Assembly: GCF_023184515.1 (NCBI RefSeq)
Contig: NZ_JAAHBP010000010.1
Location: 48,075-112,074 of the forward strand
Direction of reading: 5' to 3'
DNA length: 64,000 nt
DNA from: Streptomyces sp. D2-8
GTDB lineage: Bacteria; Actinomycetota; Actinomycetes; Streptomycetales; Streptomycetaceae
The translations under genes and the position numbers were made by a program. This document shows, one piece after another, positions 46,751 to 55,093 of the stretch (positions are counted from its first letter, which is position 1; the number at the start of each line of letters is the position of its first letter). The notes under the pieces are model-generated. The model saw only the letters and a program-made list of their open reading frames with translations. It was not told where the DNA came from and did not search any database.

Positions 46751-48106
46751 TCAGCACAGCGCGACCGCGTCACCCGGTCCCTCGGGCCAGGCCGTCAGCG
46801 GCGTGAAGCCCTGGTGGCCGCATTCGCCGAAGACCCTGACCGGGGCCCCGCCCGACAGGGCGACGAGCCGCCACAGGCCCGGCCGGGACCGCGCGGCGGG
46901 AGTGAGCGGCAACGCCGCGTCCTCGTCGGCGTCCGCCAGTTGCCAGGAGTCGCCGTCCGGGACCGGAACGACCCGGTCCAGCGTCACCGGCACGGACTCC
47001 AGCCACGGGTCGTCGCGCAGGGCGTCGCCGTAACGGGCCGCCGCCCGGGACGTGGTCACCCCCGGCGGGCGTATCGCCGCGGGCGCGGGCGGGGCGAACT
47101 GCTCGCCCAGGGCCACCCGCAGCTGCCCGGCGCCCGGGTACGCGGACACCTCGGCGTCCAGGGCCAGCCCCACCGGGAGCGCCAGCTCCGGGGCGCGGCC
47201 GGCGGCGCCGTAGGAGAGGAGCAGCACGGTGCGGTGCGAGTCGGCGCCGTGCAGCCAGATTCGGCGGGTCGTCAGGCGCGGGTCCGTCGTGTCGTACTGG
47301 GCGAGCACCAGCCAGCGGTCCCGCAGCGGCGGGCCGTCCGCCGAGGCCGGGAGGCCCATGCGGGAGCGGACCGTGGCGGCGAGGCCGTCCGGGAGCCGCT
47401 CGCGGCGCAGCCAGCCCTGGCCGAGGAGATGCAGCAGCGCGCACTCCTCCAGCAGCCGCACCGGCCAGCCCGGACCCGTGGACGGGATCGCCCCCAACTC
47501 CCGCACCCGGCCCGCCAGGCCCCGGGCCTGGGCGTCGACCATGCGGGCCGCCGTCTCCTCCCAGAGGCCGTACCCCGACTGCTCCGCGGACGCCAGTCCG
47601 CCGCGCAGCAGATCGACCAGGCGCTGCTCCAGCTCCACCGCACCCGCAGAGACCCGCTCGGACCGGCGCTCCGCCCGGCGCCGCGCCGCCTCCGGATCAG
47701 CGGACCCGGACGGCGCACCGGAGCCGTCGCCGGCCTTCTTCTCCTCGGTGCGCCTGCGCCGCCCCGCTATCCACTGCCCGGCCCACTCCGGCGCCTGCCC
47801 CGGCGGCACCGCCGCGTCGTCGGCGGCCCAGAGCAGCAGCAGTCCGAGCGCGTGCTTGCACGGGAACTTGCGGCTCGGACAACTGCACTTGTACGCGGGC
47901 CCGGCGGCGTCCGCGATGTCCACGACCGTCTGATACGGCTTGCTTCCGCTGCCCTTGCACAGCCCCCACACCGTCCCCTCGTCGGAACTCCCCGCCTCGG
48001 ACCACGGCCCTGCCGCGCCGAGTTTGCTTCCCGCTTTGCGTGATGCGGCGTCAGGCGCCAGTGCCAGCACCTGGTCCGCGGTCCAGCGCACCCCCTGCTG
48101 AGTCAT
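46751..48106 (-). CDS. SWIM zinc-finger protein
   Basis: A 451-residue protein with an N-terminal SWIM finger: C74-S-C76 and C83-K-H85 (YKCSCPSRKFPCKHALG), the CxCxnCxH pattern that binds zinc and often DNA or protein. A charged linker (RRRRTEEKK) and about 300 residues of mixed fold follow. Orthologues pair with DUF5691 beside MoxR/VWA genes. ATG at 48106 is set by a promoter whose -10 ends seven bases before it, giving a leaderless mRNA; there is no ribosome site. That promoter has the PafBC-type DNA-damage element. Confidence 0.9.
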   Translation of the reverse strand: MTQQGVRWTADQVLALAPDAASRKAGSKLGAAGPWSEAGSSDEGTVWGLCKGSGSKPYQTVVDIADAAGPAYKCSCPSRKFPCKHALGLLLLWAADDAAVPPGQAPEWAGQWIAGRRRRTEEKKAGDGSGAPSGSADPEAARRRAERRSERVSAGAVELEQRLVDLLRGGLASAEQSGYGLWEETAARMVDAQARGLAGRVRELGAIPSTGPGWPVRLLEECALLHLLGQGWLRRERLPDGLAATVRSRMGLPASADGPPLRDRWLVLAQYDTTDPRLTTRRIWLHGADSHRTVLLLSYGAAGRAPELALPVGLALDAEVSAYPGAGQLRVALGEQFAPPAPAAIRPPGVTTSRAAARYGDALRDDPWLESVPVTLDRVVPVPDGDSWQLADADEDAALPLTPAARSRPGLWRLVALSGGAPVRVFGECGHQGFTPLTAWPEGPGDAVALC

Positions 48107-48113
48107 GCCACCG

Positions 48114-48136
48114 AAGGTAGATCCCCCCACTGACAA
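48114..48136 (-). promoter_or_regulatory. PafBC-type DNA-damage promoter of the SWIM-DUF5691 operon
   Basis: On the minus strand TTGTCAGTG (48128-48136), eight bases and TACCTT (48114-48119) match the TTGTCRGTG-N8-TANNNT element exactly. Seven bases separate the -10 from the ATG, predicting a leaderless transcript. Confidence 0.8.
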
Positions 48137-48185
48137 TCGGGTCCGCGAGCGGCTCCGGCAGGGCGTTTTCGCAGGTCAGGGCGCA

Positions 48186-48208
48186 TTGTCAGTGGTGTGG
48201 TGCAACGT
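48186..48208 (+). promoter_or_regulatory. PafBC-type DNA-damage promoter of the MoxR-DUF5682-VWA operon
   Basis: TTGTCAGTG (48186-48194) followed after eight bases by CAACGT (48203-48208). The upstream box is exact; the -10 has C for the first T of TANNNT. It is oriented oppositely to the SWIM promoter, with the two ATTGTCAGTGG boxes forming an 11-bp inverted repeat 47 bases apart. Confidence 0.65.
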
Positions 48209-48251
48209 TGGTGCCAGATCCGAACCGGCCCAGCTGGAGGGGGACTTTGCC

Positions 48252-49382
48252 ATGACTGTGTCCGTAGAGCCGACGTCCGTCGAAGCGGGGGAGACGGAAG
48301 CGGCCCAGGCGTTGCGACCGCACGCCGAGGACGCCTTCGCCCAGGAACTCGCCGCGCTGGCCGCTCAGGACGACCGTCCGCGCCCGGCCCGCTGGAGGCT
48401 GTCGCCGTGGGCCGTCGCGACGTACCTGCTCGGCGGCACCCTGCCCGACGGCACGGTGATCAGCCCCAAGTACGTCGGCCCGCGCCGCATCGTCGAGGTC
48501 GCCGTCACCACGCTCGCCACCGACCGCGCCCTGCTCCTGCTCGGCGTGCCGGGCACGGCGAAGACCTGGGTGTCCGAGCACCTGGCCGCGGCGGTCAGCG
48601 GCGACTCCACGCTGCTGGTGCAGGGCACCGCCGGCACCCCGGAGGAGGCCATCCGCTACGGCTGGAACTACGCGCAGCTGCTCGCCCACGGCCCGAGCCG
48701 CGACGCCCTCGTGCCCAGCCCGGTCATGCGGGCCATGGCGGAGGGCATGACGGCCCGCGTCGAGGAGCTGACCCGTATCCCGGCCGACGTACAGGACACG
48801 CTGATCACGATCCTGTCGGAGAAGACGCTGCCGATACCGGAACTGGGCCAGGAGGTGCAGGCGGTCCGCGGCTTCAACCTGATCGCCACGGCCAACGACC
48901 GCGACCGCGGGGTCAACGACCTGTCCAGCGCCCTGCGCCGCCGCTTCAACACCGTGGTGCTGCCGCTGCCGGAGAGCCCCGAGGCCGAGGTCGACATCGT
49001 CTCGCGGCGCGTCGACCAGCTCGGCCGCTCCCTCGACCTGCCGGCCGCGCCCGACGGGCTGGTCGAGATCCGCCGGGTCGTCACGGTCTTCCGCGAGCTG
49101 CGCGACGGGGTGACGGCCGACGGCAGGACGAAGCTGAAGTCGCCCAGCGGCACGCTGTCCACGGCCGAGGCGATCTCCGTCGTCACCAACGGGCTCGCCC
49201 TGGCGGCCCACTTCGGCGACGGCGTGCTGCGGCCGGGCGATGTCGCCGCGGGCATTCTCGGCGCGGTGGTCCGCGACCCGGCGGCGGACCGGGTCATCTG
49301 GCAGGAGTACCTGGAGACGGTGGTCCGCGAGCGCGACGGCTGGAAGGACTTCTACCGGGCCTGCCGCGAGGTGAGCGTGTGA
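48252..49382 (+). CDS. MoxR-family AAA+ ATPase
   Basis: A 376-residue MoxR-type AAA+ ATPase. Walker A is G98-VPGTAK104-T105; sensor 1 is in NLIATANDRDRG, with the arginine-finger region SSALRRRFNTVVLP after it. MoxR proteins form hexameric remodelling machines that act with a VWA-domain partner, and one is encoded three genes downstream. ATG at 48252 follows GGAGG at a slightly long distance. The start of the operon bears a DNA-damage-type promoter. Target complex unknown. Confidence 0.93.
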   Translation: MTVSVEPTSVEAGETEAAQALRPHAEDAFAQELAALAAQDDRPRPARWRLSPWAVATYLLGGTLPDGTVISPKYVGPRRIVEVAVTTLATDRALLLLGVPGTAKTWVSEHLAAAVSGDSTLLVQGTAGTPEEAIRYGWNYAQLLAHGPSRDALVPSPVMRAMAEGMTARVEELTRIPADVQDTLITILSEKTLPIPELGQEVQAVRGFNLIATANDRDRGVNDLSSALRRRFNTVVLPLPESPEAEVDIVSRRVDQLGRSLDLPAAPDGLVEIRRVVTVFRELRDGVTADGRTKLKSPSGTLSTAEAISVVTNGLALAAHFGDGVLRPGDVAAGILGAVVRDPAADRVIWQEYLETVVRERDGWKDFYRACREVSV

Positions 49383-49467
49383 GGGACGCGGGGCGGGGGC
49401 CCCGGGTGGTGGGGCGGCGATCGCCCGCAGGCGGGGGTCGGGACGTGCGGGACGGGAGGGGGATGAA

Positions 49468-51864
49468 GTGACCGGTGTGGAAAGGGCCGTGGGCCAGCGG
49501 GCCGGGGCGGGACCGGTGCTGCTCGGGGTGCGGCATCACGGGCCGGGGTCGGCGCGGGCGGTGCGGGCGGCGCTGGAGGAGGTCCGGCCGCGGGTCGTGC
49601 TGATCGAAGGGCCGCCCGAGGCCGACGCCCTGATCCCGCTCGCCGCCGACGAGGAGATGCGGCCGCCGGTCGCCCTGCTCGCTCACGCCGTGGACGAGCC
49701 CGGCCGCTCGGCGTTCTGGCCGCTGGCCGGGTTCTCCCCGGAGTGGGTCGCCATCCGCTGGGCCCTGGAGCACGACGTCCCGGCCCGCTTCATCGACCTG
49801 CCGGCCGCGCACACGCTGGCCTGGGGGAGGCAGGGGGACGAGGCGGGGGCCGAGGGCGAACGCCCTCTGGACGCCGAGACGGCGGCGGACGGCGATACCG
49901 GTCCCGGCTCCGCCGACCTGCGGATCGATCCGCTCGGAGTGCTCGCCGAAGCGGCCGGTTACGAGGACCCGGAGCGGTGGTGGGAGGACGTCGTGGAGCA
50001 CCGGGGCGCGGGGGAGAGCGACGCACTCGCCCCGTTCACCGCGCTCGAGGAGGCCATGGGCGCGCTGCGGGAGACCTACGGCAGCGGGGGACAGGACCGG
50101 GACCTGGTGCGGGAGGCGTACATGCGGCTCCAGGTGCGGGCCGCGCAGCGGGAGTTCGAGGACGGCGTGGCCGTCGTCTGCGGGGCCTGGCACGTGCCCG
50201 CGCTGCGGCAGAGGACCACCGTCGCCGCCGACAAGGCGATGGTGAAAGGGCTGCCCAAGGTCAAGACGGATATGACCTGGGTGCCGTGGACCCACCGCCG
50301 GCTGTCCCGGAGCAGCGGGTACGGGGCCGGCATCGACTCGCCGGGCTGGTACGGGCACTTGTTCAGTGCTCCGGACCGGCCGGTGGAGCGCTGGCTGACC
50401 AAGGTGGCGGGGCTGCTGCGCGCCGAGGACCGGATCGTGTCCTCCGCGCACGTCATCGAGGCGGTGCGGCTGGCCGAAACGCTCGCCGCGATGCGCGGCC
50501 GTCCGCTGCCCGGCCTCAGCGAGACGACCGACGCGGTGCGGGCGGTGATGTGCGAGGGCTCGGACGTGCCGCTGGCGCTGGTGCGGGACCGGCTGGTCGT
50601 GGGGGACGTGCTGGGGGAGGTGCCGCCGTCGGCGCCGGCGGTGCCGTTGCAGCGGGACCTCGCCCGGTTGCAGCGCCGGCTGCGGCTGAAGCCGGAGGCG
50701 CAGGAGCGGGAGGTGGAACTCGACCTGCGCAAGGAGAACGACGCCGCCCGCAGCAGGCTGCTGCACCGGCTGCGGCTGCTCGGCATCGCGTGGGGCGAAC
50801 CGGCCGCCTCGAGGGGCAGCACCGGCACGTTCCGGGAGACGTGGCGGCTGCGCTGGGAGCCCGAGCTGTCCGTGCGGGTCGCCGAGGCCGGGGTGTGGGG
50901 GACGACCGTCCTGTCCGCCGTGACCGCCAAGGCCGAGGCGGACGCCGTCACCACGCAGGCGCTCGCCGACGTCACCGCGCTCGCCGAGCGCTGCCTGCTG
51001 GCCGAACTGCCCGACGCGCTGCCGGCGGTGATGCGGATCCTCGCCGACCGGGCGGCCCTCGACACGGACGTCGGCCATCTCGCCCAGGCGCTCCCGGCCC
51101 TGGCCCGCTCCCTGCGCTACGGCGACGTGCGCGGCACGGACACCGGCGCCCTGGCGGAGGTCGCCGCGGGACTGGCCGAGCGGGTCTTCGTGGGCCTTCC
51201 CCCGGCCTGCGCCGCGCTCGACACGGACGCCGCCGAGGAGATGCGGCGCCATGTGGACGCGGTGCACGGGGCCGTGGGCCTCCTGGGCGACGCCTCCGCG
51301 GCGGGACACGGCCGGCTGAGAGGCCGCTGGCAGTCGGTGCTGCGGGTGCTGTCCGGGCGGGACACCGTGCCCGGGGTCATCCGGGGCCGGGCCGTGCGGC
51401 TCCTGCTCGACGACGGGGAGCTGGCCCAGGACGAGGCGGCCCTGCTGATGGGACTCGTCCTGTCGCCGGGCACACCGCCGGCGGACGCGGCCGCGTGGAT
51501 CGAGGGCTTCGTCGGAGGGGGCTCCGGGGGCGGGATGCTCCTGGTGCACGACGAGCGGCTGCTCGGACTGGTCGACGCATGGCTGACCGGTGTCCCGGCC
51601 GAGGCCTTCGCCGACGTACTGCCCCTGCTGCGGCGGACGTTCTCGGCGTACGAACCCGGAGTGCGCCGGACCCTCGGCGAGCTGGTCCGACGCGGACCGG
51701 GAGCCGGGGGTGGCGCGACAGCCGCCGGCTCCGGGATACCCGGCTTCGCGGCCGACCTCGACACGGTGCGCGCCGACGCCGTGCTGCCGGTCGTGCGGCT
51801 GCTGCTCGGGCTGGACGAAGTGGACGAGAACACCGACAACGACCTGGCGGGGGTGACGGGATGA
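49468..51864 (+). CDS. DUF5682 protein of the MoxR/VWA operon
   Basis: A 798-residue protein of the DUF5682 family. The N-terminus GPVLLGVRHHGPGSARAVRAAL and VVLIEGPPEAD is strikingly conserved in type and resembles the TraB/erythromycin-esterase-like fold by eye, with a late GVAVVCGAWHVPAL motif that may hold active-site histidines. About 400 helical residues follow. It might be an enzyme, but no reaction is established. GTG at 49468 has GGAGGGGG upstream. Its stop overlaps the 48-residue ORF by four bases. Confidence 0.87.
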   Translation: MTGVERAVGQRAGAGPVLLGVRHHGPGSARAVRAALEEVRPRVVLIEGPPEADALIPLAADEEMRPPVALLAHAVDEPGRSAFWPLAGFSPEWVAIRWALEHDVPARFIDLPAAHTLAWGRQGDEAGAEGERPLDAETAADGDTGPGSADLRIDPLGVLAEAAGYEDPERWWEDVVEHRGAGESDALAPFTALEEAMGALRETYGSGGQDRDLVREAYMRLQVRAAQREFEDGVAVVCGAWHVPALRQRTTVAADKAMVKGLPKVKTDMTWVPWTHRRLSRSSGYGAGIDSPGWYGHLFSAPDRPVERWLTKVAGLLRAEDRIVSSAHVIEAVRLAETLAAMRGRPLPGLSETTDAVRAVMCEGSDVPLALVRDRLVVGDVLGEVPPSAPAVPLQRDLARLQRRLRLKPEAQEREVELDLRKENDAARSRLLHRLRLLGIAWGEPAASRGSTGTFRETWRLRWEPELSVRVAEAGVWGTTVLSAVTAKAEADAVTTQALADVTALAERCLLAELPDALPAVMRILADRAALDTDVGHLAQALPALARSLRYGDVRGTDTGALAEVAAGLAERVFVGLPPACAALDTDAAEEMRRHVDAVHGAVGLLGDASAAGHGRLRGRWQSVLRVLSGRDTVPGVIRGRAVRLLLDDGELAQDEAALLMGLVLSPGTPPADAAAWIEGFVGGGSGGGMLLVHDERLLGLVDAWLTGVPAEAFADVLPLLRRTFSAYEPGVRRTLGELVRRGPGAGGGATAAGSGIPGFAADLDTVRADAVLPVVRLLLGLDEVDENTDNDLAGVTG

Positions 51865-52007
51865 CGACCGAGGCACTGAGGGGCCGGACGAGGACGCCGG
51901 AAGCGGGGGACACCGGGACGGGCGGCCTCCGGGAGGACAGGCGACCGGAGACGACCGTGCCGGTGATCCCACTGTGGGAACGGCCTCGCAAGGGAGGACG
52001 GGGATGA
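51861..52007 (+). CDS. 48-residue ORF coupled to DUF5682 and VWA genes
   Basis: A small gene too short for most gene finders. The ATG at 51861 overlaps the DUF5682 stop (ATGA), and its own stop overlaps the VWA start at 52004 (ATGA again). The product is hydrophilic and basic, has no membrane helix, and ends with TVPVIPLWERPRKGGRG. Double four-base overlap and exact filling of the gap argue that it is translated. It could be a linker peptide or small partner of the AAA/VWA complex; function unknown. Confidence 0.65.
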   Translation: MTTEALRGRTRTPEAGDTGTGGLREDRRPETTVPVIPLWERPRKGGRG

Positions 52008-53170
52008 CGTCCGAGAACACGGACCCGGCGCAGGAGCGGCTGCGGCGGTGGCGGCTCGTGCTCGGGGGCGACGCGGCGGACGGCACCGGCTGCGCGCTGT
52101 CGGGGCGGGACGCGGCGATGGACGGAGCGCTCACCGCGCTCTACGGCAGGAAGGACGGCAGGTCACAGGGGGGCCGGGACCGTTCGGCGGGGCTCGGGGC
52201 GTCGGCGCCGTCCGTGGCGCGCTGGCTCGGTGACATCCGGACGTACTTCCCCTCCTCCGTCGTGCAGGTCATGCAGCGCGACGCCATCGACCGGCTCGGT
52301 CTCGCCACGCTGCTGCTGGAGCCGGAGATGCTGGAGGCGGTCGAGGCCGACGTGCACCTCGTCGGCACGCTGCTGTCGCTCAACAAGGCGATGCCGGAGA
52401 CCACGAAGGAGACGGCCCGGGCCGTGGTGCGCAAGGTCGTCGAGGACCTGGAGAAGCGGCTCGCCACCCGCACCCGGGCCACCCTCACCGGCGCGCTCGA
52501 CCGCAGCGCCCGGATCAGCCGGCCCCGCCACCACGACATCGACTGGAACCGCACCATCGCGGCCAACCTCAAGCACTACCTGCCCGAGTACCGAACGATC
52601 GTGCCGGAGCGGCTCATCGGGTTCGGGCGGGCGACCCAGTCCACGAAGAAGGAGGTCATCCTCTGTATCGACCAGTCGGGATCCATGGCGGCATCGGTTG
52701 TGTACGCATCGGTGTTCGGGGCGGTGCTCGCCTCGATGCGGACGATCTCCACGCGACTCGTCGTCTTCGACACGGCGGTCGTCGACCTCACGGACCAGCT
52801 GGACGACCCGGTCGACGTGCTGTTCGGCACGCAGCTCGGCGGTGGCACGGACATCAACCGGGCGCTCGCGTACTGCCAGTCGCAGATCACCCGGCCCGCG
52901 GAGACGGTGGTCGTGCTGATCAGCGACCTCTACGAAGGCGGCATTCGCAACGAGATGCTCAAGCGGGTCTCCGCGATGAAGGCGTCGGGCGTGCAGTTCG
53001 TGACGCTGCTGGCGCTCTCGGACGAGGGGGCACCGGCGTACGACCGGGAGCACGCGGCCGCGCTCGCGGCGCTGGGGGCACCGGCGTTCGCGTGCACGCC
53101 CGATCTGTTTCCGGAGGTGATGGCGGCGGCGATCGAGAAGCGGCCGTTGCCGATACCGGATGCGGCGTGA
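52004..53170 (+). CDS. VWA-domain protein, MoxR partner
   Basis: A 388-residue protein. The first about 210 residues are helical and charged (DIRTYFPSSVVQVMQRDAID), and the C-terminal half is a von Willebrand A domain. The MIDAS motif is D223-Q-S225-G-S227 (CIDQSGSMAAS), followed by GGGTDINRAL with the threonine and VVLISDLYEGG with the aspartate. VWA proteins of this type bind Mg2+ and act as adaptors for MoxR ATPases. ATG at 52004 has GGAGG six bases upstream and overlaps the small ORF. Last gene of the operon. Confidence 0.93.
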   Translation: MTSENTDPAQERLRRWRLVLGGDAADGTGCALSGRDAAMDGALTALYGRKDGRSQGGRDRSAGLGASAPSVARWLGDIRTYFPSSVVQVMQRDAIDRLGLATLLLEPEMLEAVEADVHLVGTLLSLNKAMPETTKETARAVVRKVVEDLEKRLATRTRATLTGALDRSARISRPRHHDIDWNRTIAANLKHYLPEYRTIVPERLIGFGRATQSTKKEVILCIDQSGSMAASVVYASVFGAVLASMRTISTRLVVFDTAVVDLTDQLDDPVDVLFGTQLGGGTDINRALAYCQSQITRPAETVVVLISDLYEGGIRNEMLKRVSAMKASGVQFVTLLALSDEGAPAYDREHAAALAALGAPAFACTPDLFPEVMAAAIEKRPLPIPDAA

Positions 53171-53372
53171 AGGGCCCGGCGTGAGGGGGCGGATGACGAC
53201 TTGTCGATGCATCGTCGTCCGGCGTGGAGCAGTAAAACGGACATGACGGCCCTTCGGTAAGCAAGGGCTTGCGCAACCTCCGCACTCCCGTGCGAGGATC
53301 GGCGCCTGCTTGGCCGTGTGTGGCGCCGGCCGGGCAGTACCGCTTCCGTCGCACGGGAGGAAGCTCCCCCTC

Positions 53373-54551
53373 TTGACCTGGTCAGCAGCCCTGCCCGATG
53401 CCGCGTTGCGCACGCTGCGCACAGCGGCCGGGCGGCGTGCGCTCCAAGTGGCCCTGCTGCTGGGCGGGTTGCTGGTCATCGGGCTGCTGTGGGGGGAGCG
53501 GGCCCATGCGGAGAACGGCGTAGGGGCGCTGCCGGAGAGCCGGGCCGGGCAGGGCGTTGACCGGCTCGTTCGGGGTGCCGGTGGTGCCGGGGAGGCGGTG
53601 AGCGAGGGGCTGGCGGAGTCCCGGGTGAAGGTGTCGTCGCCCGCGCCGCCCTTGTCGTCCTCGAGGTCGCAGTCGCCCGAGCGGCCGTCGCACGTCGAGC
53701 AGCCGAAGCAGCCAGAGCAGCCGGATCTACCGAAGCTGCCGAAGCAGCCGGATCTACCGAAGCTGCCGAAGCAGCCGGATCTGCCGAAGCAGCCAGAGCT
53801 GCGAGAGCTGTCCAAACCCTCGTCGCACCCGGTGCTGCCCGGCCTCCCGACTCTGCCGGACCTCCCCGTACCGGCCGACTTGCCGACACTGCCCTCGTTG
53901 CCTGGCCTGCCCGAGGCACCCGCGCTGCCCACCCTGCCAGGACTCCCCGACCCTCCCGCGCTGCCGGGCCTGCCGGACCTGCCCGCTCCCCCCGGCAGTG
54001 ACATCGCGCTCCCGGGAGCGCCCGCTCTCCCCACTCTCCCCGGGCTCCCCAGCCCCCCGGCGCTCCCCAGCCGCCCCCTCCCCACCCCGGTCACGGCTGA
54101 CCCGCGGCCGGACGGGACGACGGCGCCGACGGACGGGACCGGCTCCCCGCGGCAGGCCGGGACGCCGGACCTCCTGGTCCACGGCAACAAGCCCCACGCC
54201 GCTCACACGGGCCCGATACTCCCCGACTCCCACACGCACCACGTCAGACACGCAGACCACCTCGGCCACCTCAGCCACTTCGGCCACCCGGGTCACCCCG
54301 CTCACCTCGGTCACCCCGACCCGTCCACGCACACCGCACGCACCCCCGCCGCCCACGCGCCCGGCGGTCGTCCCGGCGGTGCGCTGGGCAACCGGTCCCT
54401 GGCCGACAGCGGCTCGTCGCGTCACGGCGACGTCCACGCCGTCACCGCGAGCCTCCGGGCGCCGCTCACGCTCGTGCCCGGTGCGGCGGCCCGCGCCCAC
54501 GTTGTCGGCACCCGGGGCGGCCACCGGGACATCCACCTCTTCCCCGGCTAG
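53373..54551 (+). CDS. Secreted Pro/Leu-repeat and His-rich protein
   Basis: About 392 residues from a TTG start (MTWSAALPD). A hydrophobic signal (about 26-46, LQVALLLGGLLVIGLLWGE) ends in AHA. Most of the mature protein is low-complexity: KQPDLPKLP repeats (about 115-150), then LPGLPxLPxLP repeats to about 255, then a His-rich stretch (HHVRHADHLGHLSHFGHPGH). The His-rich part could bind metal; the Pro/Leu part would be extended in the wall. No domain is recognised. The start is uncertain: GGGAGGAAG is about 10 bases further upstream than usual. Confidence 0.7.
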   Translation: MTWSAALPDAALRTLRTAAGRRALQVALLLGGLLVIGLLWGERAHAENGVGALPESRAGQGVDRLVRGAGGAGEAVSEGLAESRVKVSSPAPPLSSSRSQSPERPSHVEQPKQPEQPDLPKLPKQPDLPKLPKQPDLPKQPELRELSKPSSHPVLPGLPTLPDLPVPADLPTLPSLPGLPEAPALPTLPGLPDPPALPGLPDLPAPPGSDIALPGAPALPTLPGLPSPPALPSRPLPTPVTADPRPDGTTAPTDGTGSPRQAGTPDLLVHGNKPHAAHTGPILPDSHTHHVRHADHLGHLSHFGHPGHPAHLGHPDPSTHTARTPAAHAPGGRPGGALGNRSLADSGSSRHGDVHAVTASLRAPLTLVPGAAARAHVVGTRGGHRDIHLFPG

Positions 54552-54822
54552 CAGGAACGGACCGCCGAGGCCCCCCGCCACAGGCCCGCCCCCAGGGGCG
54601 GAGAGCCTCGCCGGCCGACCCCGCCCGGGGTGCCCGCGGTACCCCTCCCCTCCCAGTGCTTCACGAGGCGTCACGTCCGGACGGCCGAAAGCCGTCGGCT
54701 GTCCGAGGCCGAGCCCTCGTGGATGGGACGGGTGGTCCCCATTGGGGTGGGGATCACTCGCCCCGCGCCCCGGGGAGCCGGGCCCTGATCAGGGCCTTCG
54801 TGCTCCTTCGGGGGTGTCCGGC

Positions 54823-54858
54823 GGGCCTCACCGGGTCAACCCCAGCCCGGTGAGGCCC
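54823..54858. terminator. 13-bp hairpin, probable terminator
   Basis: GGGCCTCACCGGG and its exact complement with a 10-base loop lie about 270 bases after the secreted-protein gene and well before sucC. No T-run. Confidence 0.5.
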
Positions 54859-54931
54859 CTCACCCCCGGCACGCCGTGCCAGAGAGCACGGCATCATGTG
54901 ACAGGTATCACCGCTCAGGTGTGACCCTCGA

Positions 54932-54960
54932 TTTAGAGGCCTCCGGGAAGCAGCGATAAC
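54932..54960 (+). promoter_or_regulatory. Candidate sucCD promoter
   Basis: TTTAGA (54932-54937), a 17-base spacer and GATAAC (54955-54960). Both hexamers are imperfect; spacing is ideal. The implied leader is about 127 bases. Confidence 0.3.
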
Positions 54961-55093
54961 CTGCGAGACGGACATGCCGCGCGCTCGGACACCGTGTGCG
55001 CCTCCCTTGTGACAGACAGCGGACGTCACGTTGCCCTCGCGGCACGCCCACGCAGACAACGAACCGCGAGATCACTGATAGGGACGGAAGCGC

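Larger units (their letters stand above)
54552..55093. other. 542-bp intergenic region upstream of sucC
   Basis: No gene is supported. It holds a 16-bp palindrome GGCCCTGATCAGGGCC (54781-54796), a strong 13-bp hairpin (54823-54858), and the probable sucCD promoter and a roughly 130-base leader. Confidence 0.5.
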
